A stretch of DNA of 64,000 nucleotides from DTYU01 sp040757355 (GCA_040757355.1 JBFLWY010000007.1:1-64000); one strand, 5' to 3'. Numbered from the stretch's first letter, positions 24,540-33,639 are shown. Numbers and translations: made by a program. The notes: generated by a model not told the origin, from the sequence alone.

Positions 24540-25058
24540 TTGGTTGCAGTGAACATGACGTTATTGAACTGCCCAGGTGAGATTCAAGTAGGTATAGCCG
24601 ATTTAAAGGTTGGTCGGGAGCCGGCGGTTTTAATCACCTTGGGGCTTGGGTCATGCGTAGGGGTTGCGTTATATGACCCGGTCAAAAAGGTCGGCGGCCT
24701 TCTTCACATAATGTTGCCGAGGATGTCTGAGTTCTCGAGGGGGACGGCGAAGCCGGCAAAATTTGCCGATACGGGTATACCGCTTCTGCTGGAGGAGGTC
24801 TTGAAGTTGGGGGCCAACCGCCGATGCCTTGAGGCAAAGATCGCGGGTGGGGCACAAATGTTCAGCGGCCTTGATAAGAGTTTCCTCTTGGACATAGGGG
24901 ATAGAAACATAAGTGCTGTACGCGACACATTGAAAGATTTAAGGATAAGAATCGCAGCCGAAGACGTTGGGGGGAATAACGGCCGGACAATGTTATTGTA
25001 TACTGCTACCGGCAGGGTGATAATCAAAACGCTCGGCACTCAAAAAAAGGAGATCTAA
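24540..25058 (+). CDS. cheD: Chemoreceptor glutamine deamidase CheD
   Basis: CheD (172 residues) deamidates receptor glutamines and, in Bacillus, partners with CheC. The catalytic Cys lies in ITLGLGSCVGVALYDP, and the catalytic His follows in GGLLHIMLP. The C-terminal region (KIAGGAQMF, RDTLKDLRIRIAAEDVGGNN and GRTMLL) is typical. The start is TTG, 7 nt after AGGAGG; a GTG 9 nt further in is possible. cheR begins 1 nt after the stop. Confidence 0.95.
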   Translation: MVAVNMTLLNCPGEIQVGIADLKVGREPAVLITLGLGSCVGVALYDPVKKVGGLLHIMLPRMSEFSRGTAKPAKFADTGIPLLLEEVLKLGANRRCLEAKIAGGAQMFSGLDKSFLLDIGDRNISAVRDTLKDLRIRIAAEDVGGNNGRTMLLYTATGRVIIKTLGTQKKEI

Positions 25059-25059
25059 G

Positions 25060-25827
25060 ATGGATTTTGATGCTTTTAAGTACAGGGTGCACAGCACGTT
25101 TAATATAGACCTGGCCGGCTACAAGGAGGCACAGCTCAAACGCCGTACCGGTAACCTGATGTCACGGCACGGAATAACGGATTACATGGCATATTACCAG
25201 CTTCTAAAACGAGATCCGGATGCCTTTCAGGAGTTCATGGACTACCTCACAATAAACGTAACGGAGTTCTTCCGCGATCCGGGGATGTTTGAGTTGCTGG
25301 AGAAAGAGGTCCTCCCGGAGCTGTTAGCAAGACGTTCATTTCTTAGAATCTGGAGCGCTGCTTGTTCGAACGGTGCAGAACCTTACTCGGTAGCGATGAT
25401 TCTTGAAGACATAGCACCCCGCTCTCATTACCGGATTGAAGCTACCGACATCGATAGGAAGATACTCGAGATTGCAAGAAGAGGTTCTTATTCGGCGGAT
25501 TTGCTGAAGAACGTGTCCCCGGCCCGAAAGGAGAAGTACTTCCGCGCAGAAAACGGGTCCTTTATGGTAAATGAAAAGCTGAAACGAAGGGTGAACTTCC
25601 GGCACCATGATTTACTGAAAGATCCTTATATCATAGGCTTAGACTTAGTCGTATGCCGTAATGTGCAGATATACTTTACAAAGGATGCACAGGAAAGGGT
25701 TATGAAACAGTTCAGCGACTCTTTGAACCCGGGAGGTTATCTCTTCATCGGGTCGAGTGAGACGATTTTCAACTGGCGTGAGTTGAAGCTGGAAAAGAGA
25801 CACTTCTCTTTCTACCGGAAGGTTTAG
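25060..25827 (+). CDS. cheR: Chemotaxis protein methyltransferase CheR
   Basis: CheR methylates receptor glutamates using S-adenosylmethionine. The 255-residue protein has the N-terminal all-helical CheR domain with YKEAQLKRRTGNLMSRHG. The methyltransferase domain has NVTEFFRDPGMF, IWSAACSNGAEPYSVAMIL and the SAM-site EATDIDRKIL. GSSETIF near the end is also typical. The ATG follows AAGGAGATCTAAG. It lies between cheD and cheC. The matching methylesterase cheB is not in the window. Confidence 0.96.
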   Translation: MDFDAFKYRVHSTFNIDLAGYKEAQLKRRTGNLMSRHGITDYMAYYQLLKRDPDAFQEFMDYLTINVTEFFRDPGMFELLEKEVLPELLARRSFLRIWSAACSNGAEPYSVAMILEDIAPRSHYRIEATDIDRKILEIARRGSYSADLLKNVSPARKEKYFRAENGSFMVNEKLKRRVNFRHHDLLKDPYIIGLDLVVCRNVQIYFTKDAQERVMKQFSDSLNPGGYLFIGSSETIFNWRELKLEKRHFSFYRKV

Positions 25828-25857
25828 TCCCGTAGCTGACAGGGGAGGGCGTTTTGC

Positions 25858-26463
25858 TTGCAGCAATACGTTGACATACTCCGGGAAGTAGGAAATATCG
25901 GAATTGGTAACGCTGCCACAGCGTTGGCCGAGTTTCTCTCGGCCAAGATTAGTATGACTGTACCGCGCACCGATTTTGTCCCGGTCGAAGAAGTTTTCGC
26001 CAGGGTTGGTAGAGTGGAGGAACTCGTAGCTGCTATCCTGCTACGTATTGACGGGGATTTGTCGGGAACTATTTTATTTATTTTCACCGAGGAAAGCGCA
26101 CTGCGGCTTATATCGAAGATTTTGGGTCAACCGGTGGCAACGATTCAGGAACTCGGCGACATGGAGGAGTCGGTGCTGATGGAGATAGGGAACGTCCTGA
26201 CAGGTTCATTCCTGAACGCTATCAGCGCGATGACCCAGTTTACGATAATTCCTGCAGTGCCGCTGTTTACCTTTGACATGCTCGGATCGGTTATTAACAG
26301 CTCACTTTTGGGAACCGGGATGGTCGAAGATCAGGTCTTGCTTATCGAAACACTGCTGTCGCAGGAAGGAAACGGTGTTTACGGAAACCTCCTGTTTTTC
26401 TTTGATATAGGTTCGCTGGATACGCTTTTAGAAGTTTTGCAGACCCAGTTGGAAAATATTTAG
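25858..26463 (+). CDS. cheC: CheY-P phosphatase CheC
   Basis: CheC (201 residues) dephosphorylates CheY-P and is stimulated by CheD. Both active-site repeats are present, each with the E-x-x-N pattern: DILREVGNIGIGNAATAL near residue 10, and SVLMEIGNVLTGSFLNAI near residue 107. So it looks like a true two-site CheC. The start is TTG after AGGGGAGGGCGTTTTGC. cheY follows in 14 nt, and the substrate and phosphatase are probably made together. Confidence 0.94.
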   Translation: MQQYVDILREVGNIGIGNAATALAEFLSAKISMTVPRTDFVPVEEVFARVGRVEELVAAILLRIDGDLSGTILFIFTEESALRLISKILGQPVATIQELGDMEESVLMEIGNVLTGSFLNAISAMTQFTIIPAVPLFTFDMLGSVINSSLLGTGMVEDQVLLIETLLSQEGNGVYGNLLFFFDIGSLDTLLEVLQTQLENI

Positions 26464-26477
26464 GGAAGGGTGGTCCT

Positions 26478-26855
26478 ATGCTCAGACGCGTTCTGATTGT
26501 CGATGACGCAGCCTTTATGCGGATGATGATCAAGAACATCATCACTAAGAACGGGTACGAGGTTGTGGGGGAGGCGGAAAACGGGGTGGTCGCGGTCGAG
26601 CTTTACAAGCAGCTCAGACCCGACTTGGTAACCATGGACATCACCATGCCTGAAATGGACGGCATTGCAGGGGTCAAAGCTATCAGAGCTATCGACCCGA
26701 GTGCCAATATAATCATGGTCAGTGCAATGGGCCAGCAGGCGATGGTAATGGAAGCCATTCAAGCAGGAGCCAAGGACTTTATCGTAAAACCGTTCCAGCA
26801 AGAACGAATCTTGCAGGCGATGGAACGCGTCCTGGCAAGGGCGGAACATAACTGA
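26478..26855 (+). CDS. cheY: Chemotaxis response regulator CheY
   Basis: This is a single receiver domain of 125 residues. The acidic pocket is D9 and D10, the phosphorylation site is D54 (MDITMPEMDG), and the switch residues are S82 and K104 (FIVKPF). It should bind the FliM/FliY switch when phosphorylated. Its setting between cheC and fliM favours CheY over an unrelated regulator. No cheA is present in the window, so the kinase must be encoded elsewhere. Confidence 0.92.
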   Translation: MLRRVLIVDDAAFMRMMIKNIITKNGYEVVGEAENGVVAVELYKQLRPDLVTMDITMPEMDGIAGVKAIRAIDPSANIIMVSAMGQQAMVMEAIQAGAKDFIVKPFQQERILQAMERVLARAEHN

Positions 26856-27009
26856 GAAAATCTAGGGGCTGTCAATAATCGTCGGTTTGAATGCCTTAGC
26901 GGTCTGACACCGGAAAGGTTGTAAAGACCCCTTTCTCTGCTTACAGACGTGGATGGTGTTAGTCTGTGAGGAAAACGCTGCAACAGCCTCCGGCAAAGAG
27001 GTGATTTAA

Positions 27010-28002
27010 ATGCCGGAAATCCTATCGCAAGAAGAGATAGACGCCTTATTAACCGCGCTTTCTTCCGGGCAGATTAAGCCGGAAGAGCCGCAGGCGGTAT
27101 TAGCGACCCACGGCTTAAAAAAATACGATTTCCGCCGCCCGAATAAGTTTTCAAAGGATCAATTACGCACTTTGCTGATCCTGCACGAAAACCTTGCGAG
27201 GATCCTTTCCGGCTTTCTTTCGGGATACCTCCGGACAAATATCACTATTACCGTTAGTTCCGTAGAGCAGTTTACTTTTGACGATTTTATCCGTTCTCTG
27301 CCGATGCCTACTCTGCTTACGATTTTTAGCCTTAAACCTCTTAAAGGAATGGCGGTGATGGAAACTAACCCGCACTTTCTGTTTCCCATGATAGACCTCC
27401 TGTTCGGCGGCCCGGGGGAAATGTCGAAAAAGATACGGGAACTTACGGATATTGAGATTTCGGTTGCAAAAAAACTGAATTCCAAAATACTAGATAACTT
27501 AACTTTTGCGTGGTCCGACGTTTTTTCGATAACGCCGGAAATAGAGGCCGTAGAAACCAACCCGCGTTTACAGCAAGTTATTTCTCCGAGTGAAGTTGTT
27601 GCGGTGGTGAATTTTTCGACAATAGTCGGAACCAGCGCCCGTGGAGTAATAAATCTCTGCCTGCCCCAAGTCACCCTTGAACCTGTTCTCGCACAGCTTT
27701 TGACCCATTACCACTCCCGGTCCGGTGATTCCCAAGAGGGGTCGGCGGAAAAGGAACTCCGGTATTGGGTCAACCGGATGCCGGTTGATTTCACGGTGAT
27801 AACGGGGGAGACGGAAATTACGGTGCGGGAGTTTCTAAACCTTCAGGTGGGGGACGTTTTACCACTTAACCGGAGTGTGAATCAGGATCTTGATATTTAT
27901 GTCGGCCGCCAGTTGAGGTATAAGGGGCAAGCGGGGACGGTGGGACGTTATCTTGGTATTCAGATTACTTCGCTTGCGGAGGGGGGAGAACTAGGTGGCT
28001 GA
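27010..28002 (+). CDS. fliM: Flagellar motor switch protein FliM
   Basis: FliM (330 residues) is the C-ring protein that binds CheY-P. The N-terminal CheY-binding peptide reads MPEILSQEEIDALLTALSSG. The middle domain has DFRRPNKFSKDQLRTL and the GGPG-like motif FGGPGEM. The C-terminal SpoA domain (EITVREFLNLQVGDVLPLNR) is complete. It starts at ATG 27010 after AAAGAGGTGATTTAA. It overlaps fliY by 8 nt. A 154-nt gap without a recognised feature lies upstream. Confidence 0.97.
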   Translation: MPEILSQEEIDALLTALSSGQIKPEEPQAVLATHGLKKYDFRRPNKFSKDQLRTLLILHENLARILSGFLSGYLRTNITITVSSVEQFTFDDFIRSLPMPTLLTIFSLKPLKGMAVMETNPHFLFPMIDLLFGGPGEMSKKIRELTDIEISVAKKLNSKILDNLTFAWSDVFSITPEIEAVETNPRLQQVISPSEVVAVVNFSTIVGTSARGVINLCLPQVTLEPVLAQLLTHYHSRSGDSQEGSAEKELRYWVNRMPVDFTVITGETEITVREFLNLQVGDVLPLNRSVNQDLDIYVGRQLRYKGQAGTVGRYLGIQITSLAEGGELGG

Positions 28003-29149
28003 TCGGCTGCTCATGCAGGAGGAAGTGGACGCGCTTTTAAGTCTAAACCGGCAGCAAGCCGTGGAATCTGATCCGGGGGAGGCACTACCGGAAGGATCTT
28101 CGGCTCCGTCTTGTCAGATTCTGAACGAGGAAAAAGATGCCCTTGGCGAAATCGGAAACATTTCCATGGGGTCAGCGGCCACGACCCTTTCCGAGCTTTT
28201 AAAGCTGAAGGTGGTTATCACCAGTCCCCAGGTAAAACTGATTTCCAAAGACGAACTGATAGAGGGCTTTGATGTACCTTACGTAATAATTAAGGTCAAG
28301 TACCTGCAGGGTCTTAAAGGTGTCAGCCTTTTTGTGGTTAAGACCAGTGATGCTGCCGTGATTGCCGACCTGATGATGGGAGGCGACGGCAAGAACCCAC
28401 CGGCGGAGTTGGGCGACCTGGAACTCAGCGCAGCCAGTGAGGCGATGAATCAGATGATGGGTGCCGCGGCCACCGCAATGGCGGGCATTTTTAAACGAAC
28501 GGTTACCATCAGCCCGCCCGACCTTTCGGTTTTTGACAAGGAAAAAGAGGGAGAAAAGCCACAGTTCGATTTTTCAGATCCCATTGTGGCCATTTCCTTC
28601 AAAATGACCGTACAGGATCTTTTGGATACTGAAATTATCCAGGTATTAGAAGCGCAAACGGCGAAGGAAGAAGCAGCTCTTCTACTCGGGACGATTGATT
28701 CTGCGGAAATCGGTAATGTTCCGGATATTAATCTAAGTCTTGAAACGGACTATTTCGCGGATAAGCCTGCTGAACCTGTTTCTGTACCGGAAGCGCCGAC
28801 GTTTACGCCCCGGCCGTCACCAGGTGATACTCCGCTTGCTCAACCCGGGGCGACGCCGCTCGGTGTAGACCCGACAAAGCTTAACCTGATACTGGACATC
28901 CCATTGAAGGTCACGGTCGTACTGGGCAGGACCAAGCGGCCAATCAAGGATGTTCTTTCGCTTACTCCCGGAAGTATTGTTGAGCTGGCGGCTCTGGCTG
29001 AAGAGCCGGTAGAGGTTCTGGTTAACGGGACACTGGTTGCAAGGGGAGAGGTGGTGGTAGTCAATGAGAATTTTGGCGTGCAGATTACCAACATCATCAC
29101 TCCACAAGAAAGGCTCCAATACCTGGCTAATAGCAGCCATAAAGTGTAG
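27995..29149 (+). CDS. fliY: Flagellar switch phosphatase FliY
   Basis: FliY (384 residues) is the Firmicutes C-ring protein that replaces or extends FliN and also dephosphorylates CheY-P. It begins with a FliM-like peptide (MADRLLMQEEVDALLSLN). A CheC-like phosphatase domain follows, with two E-x-x-N sites (DALGEIGNISMGSAATTL and AASEAMNQMMGAAATAM). A Pro-rich linker (about residues 250-285) leads to the C-terminal SpoA domain (KVTVVLGRTKRPIKDVLSLT). The start is GTG, overlapping fliM. It ends the flagellar cluster. Confidence 0.95.
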   Translation: MADRLLMQEEVDALLSLNRQQAVESDPGEALPEGSSAPSCQILNEEKDALGEIGNISMGSAATTLSELLKLKVVITSPQVKLISKDELIEGFDVPYVIIKVKYLQGLKGVSLFVVKTSDAAVIADLMMGGDGKNPPAELGDLELSAASEAMNQMMGAAATAMAGIFKRTVTISPPDLSVFDKEKEGEKPQFDFSDPIVAISFKMTVQDLLDTEIIQVLEAQTAKEEAALLLGTIDSAEIGNVPDINLSLETDYFADKPAEPVSVPEAPTFTPRPSPGDTPLAQPGATPLGVDPTKLNLILDIPLKVTVVLGRTKRPIKDVLSLTPGSIVELAALAEEPVEVLVNGTLVARGEVVVVNENFGVQITNIITPQERLQYLANSSHKV

Positions 29150-29718
29150 GAAACCCCTTTAAACGCCGCCTACACTGCGGGAATTGCACCGTTTGATGTT
29201 TAGAGGTAGGAAGGCCGAAGGAATTCGCCTAGCGAAATCCCTCCTATCTCAATGTTTTAGTATCATACTTTAAAAAGCTCGTTGTTTCTCCATTTTTAAA
29301 ATATTTCTTAGGTGGTCTACCCACTTATTCGCTCCCTGCTTACCCTATCACGCCTCCCTGGGTCTTTTTTCTAACATTCCTTCGTACAGCATAATGGGAG
29401 CGGGTGGGGAACCTTTACTCTGAAAATGGTTCAACCTCATCCTGCCAAACCTTTAGGGTCCGTTCGACGTTTATAAAAGACCGGGGACAGGCAACTAAAT
29501 TTTTCACTCTTCGTTGTGCGGCTTGCCGCATGGGGCACTCCTCTATGTTTCTGCGGCTTTGCACATCCCGCTTCTTAAACGGCCCCAGGTTTCTCCACTG
29601 GGTTCTAGATGCGAAAACTTAAATCAGGTAAAAGGTTAACAGCTTTCTCCCTCTAAAGTCTGGGATTTGAGGGAACACTTCTAATCACGCGAGTATTGAT
29701 GAGTTTGAGAGATTATTA
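29150..29718. other. Intergenic region with hairpin and family B fragment; no gene seen
   Basis: No credible gene is visible. A hairpin-forming stretch (TAGGAAGG near 29212 with CCTCCTA near 29243, enclosing ATTCGC/GCGAAA) resembles the core of family C. A minus-oriented, partial family B copy spans about 29430-29508 (TTCAACCTCATCCTGCC, AGGGTCCGTTCGACG). GCGGCTTGCCGC near 29520 forms another small hairpin. Confidence 0.5.
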
Positions 29719-29747
29719 TTGACAGTTGAGGTTGTCCAAATTAATAT
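29719..29747 (+). promoter_or_regulatory. Promoter of the O-antigen ligase/TPR gene
   Basis: A perfect -35 TTGACA (29719-29724) and a TAATAT -10 (29742-29747) are separated by 17 nt. The start codon lies 54 nt downstream. This is a standard vegetative promoter pattern. Confidence 0.7.
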
Positions 29748-29801
29748 AGATGAAGGCATAACGGGCGCCAAGTGGCGCTTGTTTGACAGGGTGGTCGGAG
29801 G

Positions 29802-32213
29802 ATGGTTGCCAAAGCACAGATAAAAACAAAACCGGTTGCTGTTATGCAGGGAGCACCGCTTCCGCTGTCGCACAGCGCGGCTTTTTGGGGAATCGCGGGC
29901 CTTCTGTTTTTTACGCCTTTTTTCCGCGGGCTTTTTTTCCCGCCGGAACAGGAGCGGGCGCTCATTGTTGGGACTTTAGCTTTCCTTCTCGTTTACATGG
30001 GCAGGTGGCTGCATCACAAAACCCGTTTTTTCGAACACCCGCTGGACTTCTTGATCGCGGGTTTACCGCTGGTCTATGTTTTGAGCTTATTTGTAGCGGT
30101 CAATAAGGGGTTGGCAATAAACGAGATCGTAAAAACCTCGCTCTACTTTACGGTATTCTGGGCGGTTTCGCGGCTCGTTACCGGTGAAGAAGTAATCAGG
30201 CGTATCCTTTGCGTCATATGGGCGAGCGGTGTCCTGGTTGCTCTTGCCGGTCTGGCGACAGCCACTGAGATAGTCTATATCCGTGACGGCTTCCTGGGAG
30301 GCCGCATATATTCTTCGTTCCAGTATCCGAACGCCCTTGCCAACTACCTGCTATGCGTACTTATACTAGGTGCGTACTTGTGGGTTACCGTGCTGGACAG
30401 AGGTGCGGGCATTAAGGACCTGTGGCCGTCGAGGCCCGCGTGGGTTGACCGGCTGAGCCCGGTTGCGTATCTCTTTGCAGCCGGCAACTTTTTGATCGCC
30501 GCTGTTTTTTGGGGGGCAAAGTCGAACGGCGGTATCCTGACCTTGCTCCTTGTCGGTCCCCTGCTTCTCTTGGGAGTGCCGCGGGGGAAAAGGCTTCCGC
30601 TCTTCCTGCATGGCCTGCAGGTCGGTCTTCCGGGTCTCTTTGCAGCACTGCTGTTTATTAACCTGGCAACAGCGAAAAAGTACGACGCGGCTTGGTTGAT
30701 AGTTTTCGGCGGTCTTATGGCGGCCGTCGGCCTTCAAGTGGCTTACGATCTCGCAGTCAAGGGAAGATGGGTCAAGAAGATCAAGTTGCCTCCGTGGGTC
30801 TGGTGCGCCGGAGGCGCTGTTTTAGCCGCCGGCGCAGGTGTGACTTTTGCCCTGCGCCCCGAGTTGTGGCAGAAATTCCTCGCACTCATTCACTTCCGGA
30901 ACGCGGTGGAGCGCCTTTACTTTTACAGGGACGCGATAGAGATGATCTTGGCGCGCCCGTTGCTGGGTTGGGGCGGCGGCGGCTGGCAGGAAGCTTACCG
31001 GGCTTACCAGGATTACCTTTACAATTCCACGCAGGTTCATGGTTACTACTTCCAGGTCGGCGTGGAAACAGGCTTAATCGGCCTCGCCCTCATAATCGGT
31101 ATTTGGGCAGCCTTTCTCCTCACAACACACCGTCTTTACCACGGCGCGGGAAGCGATGAAGGCCGGAGGTTGCTGGTATGGGTGATGACGGTGGCCGCGC
31201 TGAGTGTCGGAGTCCACTCGGCTGTGGACTTTAATCTCTCTCTTTCCGCGCTGGCATTGGTTCTGTTCACCATCTTCGGGATGGTTGTGGGCCTGGTCCT
31301 GCCCAGGGAAGAAGAAAAGGTTGATAAAAGGCGGCGCAAGGTTAAACGGCAGACGAATGCAACCCCGCTGGCGGTGGTTTGTACGGTAGTGTTATTCCTG
31401 GTTGCGGGAGGGTTCAGCCTTGCGCTGGCCAACAATTATGCCCTTAGCGCAGAGGCCGCACTAAGGAACGGAGACAGTCTTAACGCGGTCAGATCGTTCG
31501 AACGGGCCAGGGTGTTTAATCCTTTCGATGCCGAGTATGACGCAATGCTGGGACGGGTATATCTTGTTCCCCAAATGCGTGATACCGAAAAAAGCATAAA
31601 GGCTGCGGAGGCTGCGGTGGCCAAAAGCAAGTACAGCGCTGTTCGCAGGGCGGAATTGGCTTCGGCTTACCAGACGGCCGGACGGTATGAAGACGCCCTT
31701 AAAGCTGCTGAGAAAGCGGTGTCGTTAGCACCGTTCCAAATCCAGTGGTATGAAAACCTTGCACGGTTGGCTCTCAACATCGGTTATCTAGAGCTGAACG
31801 CGGAGCATAAGGATAGTGCCCGTCTCTACTTCGAACAGGCGGTAAAAGTGCCGGACCGGATTAAGGCCCGGATGGCGAAAGTGACGCCGCAGGAGCGGCG
31901 CCTATGGGTGGTTGCACCGTTGATGGAACCCACGCCGCCGGTCGAGATAAGCGCGGGCGGCTCCCTCTATTTCCTCGGCCGGTTTTCGGAAGCTGCACCG
32001 GTGCTTAAAGATGCGCTGAATAAACTAGATGATGACGGTGTCAGTGACCAGGAGAAAGAAATGTACGCAGAGTGCTGCCTATGGCTGGCGCTTGTTTCGG
32101 GAAAGCAAGGGGAGGCTGCTGCCAAGCAGGAGTATCTGGAAAAAGGCAAAAGCGCGATTCCCGCTATCGAGGAATGGTTCAAGCACACTGCAGAATTACC
32201 TGTTCTTAAATAA
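29802..32213 (+). CDS. O-antigen ligase/polymerase-like membrane protein with C-terminal TPR repeats
   Basis: The 803-residue protein has about ten or more membrane helices in residues 25-540. In the expected place is an O-antigen-ligase-type periplasmic loop and Wzy_C-like core (RPLLGWGGGGWQEAYRAYQD, then QVHGYYFQVGVETGLIG). The C-terminal 270 residues contain TPR-like repeats (KYSAVRRAELASAYQTAGRY, EDALKAAEKAVSLAP). Such proteins polymerise or ligate surface glycans on lipid carriers, but the substrate here is unknown and no glycosyltransferases lie nearby. It follows the flagellar cluster after 650 nt and has its own promoter. The ATG at 29802 is preceded by GGGTGGTCGGAGG. Confidence 0.8.
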   Translation: MVAKAQIKTKPVAVMQGAPLPLSHSAAFWGIAGLLFFTPFFRGLFFPPEQERALIVGTLAFLLVYMGRWLHHKTRFFEHPLDFLIAGLPLVYVLSLFVAVNKGLAINEIVKTSLYFTVFWAVSRLVTGEEVIRRILCVIWASGVLVALAGLATATEIVYIRDGFLGGRIYSSFQYPNALANYLLCVLILGAYLWVTVLDRGAGIKDLWPSRPAWVDRLSPVAYLFAAGNFLIAAVFWGAKSNGGILTLLLVGPLLLLGVPRGKRLPLFLHGLQVGLPGLFAALLFINLATAKKYDAAWLIVFGGLMAAVGLQVAYDLAVKGRWVKKIKLPPWVWCAGGAVLAAGAGVTFALRPELWQKFLALIHFRNAVERLYFYRDAIEMILARPLLGWGGGGWQEAYRAYQDYLYNSTQVHGYYFQVGVETGLIGLALIIGIWAAFLLTTHRLYHGAGSDEGRRLLVWVMTVAALSVGVHSAVDFNLSLSALALVLFTIFGMVVGLVLPREEEKVDKRRRKVKRQTNATPLAVVCTVVLFLVAGGFSLALANNYALSAEAALRNGDSLNAVRSFERARVFNPFDAEYDAMLGRVYLVPQMRDTEKSIKAAEAAVAKSKYSAVRRAELASAYQTAGRYEDALKAAEKAVSLAPFQIQWYENLARLALNIGYLELNAEHKDSARLYFEQAVKVPDRIKARMAKVTPQERRLWVVAPLMEPTPPVEISAGGSLYFLGRFSEAAPVLKDALNKLDDDGVSDQEKEMYAECCLWLALVSGKQGEAAAKQEYLEKGKSAIPAIEEWFKHTAELPVLK

Positions 32214-32273
32214 GATGAAAGAGTATTGATCGCCGTTGGCCGCGCATATGTGGTAAACCTGTTGTTCTACCCC

Positions 32274-32302
32274 TTGACTTTCTAATGGGGTTTCGCTATA
32301 CT
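32274..32302 (+). promoter_or_regulatory. Promoter of the tRNA cluster
   Basis: TTGACT (32274-32279) and TATACT (32297-32302) lie 17 nt apart. The first tRNA base is 13 nt past the -10 box, as expected for a short tRNA leader. Confidence 0.85.
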
Positions 32303-32314
32303 ATGAATGTCTGT

Positions 32315-32394
32315 GGAGCCGTGGTGTAGCCTGGTTTTAACATACTGGCCTGTCAAGCCAGAGATCGCGGGTTCAAATCCCGTCAGCTCCGCCA
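32315..32394 (+). tRNA. tRNA-Asp (GTC)
   Basis: The cloverleaf folds with acceptor GGAGCCG/CAGCTCC (one C-A mismatch), anticodon stem CTGGC/GCCAG with loop CTGTCAA, and T arm GCGGG-TTCAAAT-CCCGT. The D loop is long (about 12 nt). CCA is encoded at 32392-32394. The anticodon GTC specifies aspartate. Confidence 0.9.
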
Positions 32395-32401
32395 TATATT
32401 C

Positions 32402-32477
<76 letters not shown>

Positions 32478-32480
32478 TTT

Positions 32481-32576
32481 CAGAGGCAAGAGGCAGGAAG
32501 TCAGAGGCCGGAAACAGGGAGGGAACCAGCGATTGGAGATAAATTTCCGCATCCGACTTCTTGCATCTGACGTCTG
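32481..32576. repeat. Family C heptad palindrome between tRNA-Phe and tRNA-Gly
   Basis: The left arm CAGAGGCAAGAGGCAGGAAG and GTCAGAGGCCGG is mirrored by the right arm CCGACTTCTTGCATCTGACG, with about 40 nt of core between. It fills the whole gap between two tRNA genes that belong to one cluster, so it would be transcribed with them. Confidence 0.75.
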
Positions 32577-32580
32577 TTAT

Positions 32581-32655
32581 GCGGAAGTGGCTCAGCGGTA
32601 GAGCATCGCCTTGCCAAGGCGAGGGTCGCGGGTTCGAATCCCGTCTTCCGCTCCA
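32581..32655 (+). tRNA. tRNA-Gly (GCC)
   Basis: A 75-nt cloverleaf: acceptor GCGGAAG/CTTCCGC, D arm GCTC/GAGC, anticodon arm TCGCC-TTGCCAA-GGCGA, and T arm GCGGG-TTCGAAT-CCCGT. CCA is encoded at the end. It is the last tRNA of the cluster and is followed by a terminator. Confidence 0.95.
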
Positions 32656-32661
32656 GAAGAG

Positions 32662-32700
32662 AAAAGGGCTTTCCGGGATTTTGCCGGAGAGCCTTTTCTA
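32662..32700 (+). terminator. Terminator of the tRNA cluster
   Basis: AAAAGGGCTTTCCGG (32662-32676) pairs with CCGGAGAGCCTTTT (32684-32697) around a short loop, giving a long GC stem flanked by A and T runs. It begins 7 nt after tRNA-Gly. The A and T flanks could also serve the opposing gene that ends at 32755. Confidence 0.85.
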
Positions 32701-32754
32701 TTGCCGGAAACTGTTTCGCTGAATATCCCTGCGGTGGAGACAAATAAGAGGTTT

Positions 32755-33564
32755 TCAGCCTGCCAGAATCACTTGACGGATGCGGTCCGCAAGCGACAGT
32801 TCCATATTGCCGGGCGTTGTACCTGCAAGCGGCCCGTAACCGAAGGTCGCCGCCATTTCGGCGAGGACCACCCTGACTGCCCTTAGGCGATGGCGGTAGA
32901 AGGTTTCATGGTCCATAACCTCTTCGCTGATATCGAGTTTCTTCCTCAGTGTGTCAGGCATAAAGAGGAGCGGCATCAGCATCCGGGCGGTGTTGGCGCT
33001 TAACCAGGCGCGACAGTTCAAGGTTTCCGTGGCATACTGGACTAATGACAGGTATAGGTCCGACAATTCATAGTATTTGTATACCCCGGAATCCTCGAGC
33101 CATTCCCTGACTGTCCACTTGCGGCTTCCCTGGTATCCAAGACAGAACTCCATTCGCTCTACCAAAAACAGCCTTTCTTGTACCCGTGCGGGTTCGCTTG
33201 AGTTTTTAAAGCGTACCGCACGGCCGACCGGGTAGCTGCGGCAGTTCCGTGGCCTGGCCTCGTAAATGCTGCAGCGCCCGTCCTCAAGCAAAAAGGCACA
33301 ATTCCCTCGTTCCGCGTGATTGAACCAAACAAAGGGCCAGCGTGATGAACTGCCGAAATCGTAGTTACAGAAAATTTCGAGGAAGTCGGTCCCCGTGATC
33401 CTGATGTGTCGCGTAATTACCTCTACATCCCAGGGGTCAAGGAGAATGGTTATCAGGCGGCAGCACTTGCCCATGCATTGGCTGTTACACTCAAACGTGA
33501 AGGAGTCCTCTGGTTGAAGGTCCTGGCGGATAGGGCCACCGGTAGAATCGCTGTTGAACTGCAA
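32755..33564 (-). CDS. YkgJ-type protein with CxxxCxxCC metal-binding motif
   Basis: The 269-residue protein carries the N-terminal motif CNSQCMGKCCR (about residues 26-36). Further conserved Cys are in GNCAFLLEDGRCSIYEARPR and NCRSYP. This is the pattern of the YkgJ/zinc- or iron-chelating family (PF03692). The metal and function are not established. The C-terminal half has no motif I recognise. The start is TTG with GGGAGGAACAAAAC upstream. It is on the minus strand, convergent with the tRNA cluster and downstream of the transporter gene at 33640, 75 nt away. Confidence 0.8.
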   Translation of the reverse strand: MQFNSDSTGGPIRQDLQPEDSFTFECNSQCMGKCCRLITILLDPWDVEVITRHIRITGTDFLEIFCNYDFGSSSRWPFVWFNHAERGNCAFLLEDGRCSIYEARPRNCRSYPVGRAVRFKNSSEPARVQERLFLVERMEFCLGYQGSRKWTVREWLEDSGVYKYYELSDLYLSLVQYATETLNCRAWLSANTARMLMPLLFMPDTLRKKLDISEEVMDHETFYRHRLRAVRVVLAEMAATFGYGPLAGTTPGNMELSLADRIRQVILAG

Positions 33565-33639
33565 GTTTTGTTCCTCCCAAATACATTAGTCATATAAAGC
33601 CTACATTGTATTGATTTCTTCTGTCAATTGTTATTTGAC

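Noticed and set aside
29430..29508. Possible small RNA gene downstream of fliY
   Set aside because: The segment is a partial copy of family B seen in many places, with no promoter/terminator pair of its own.
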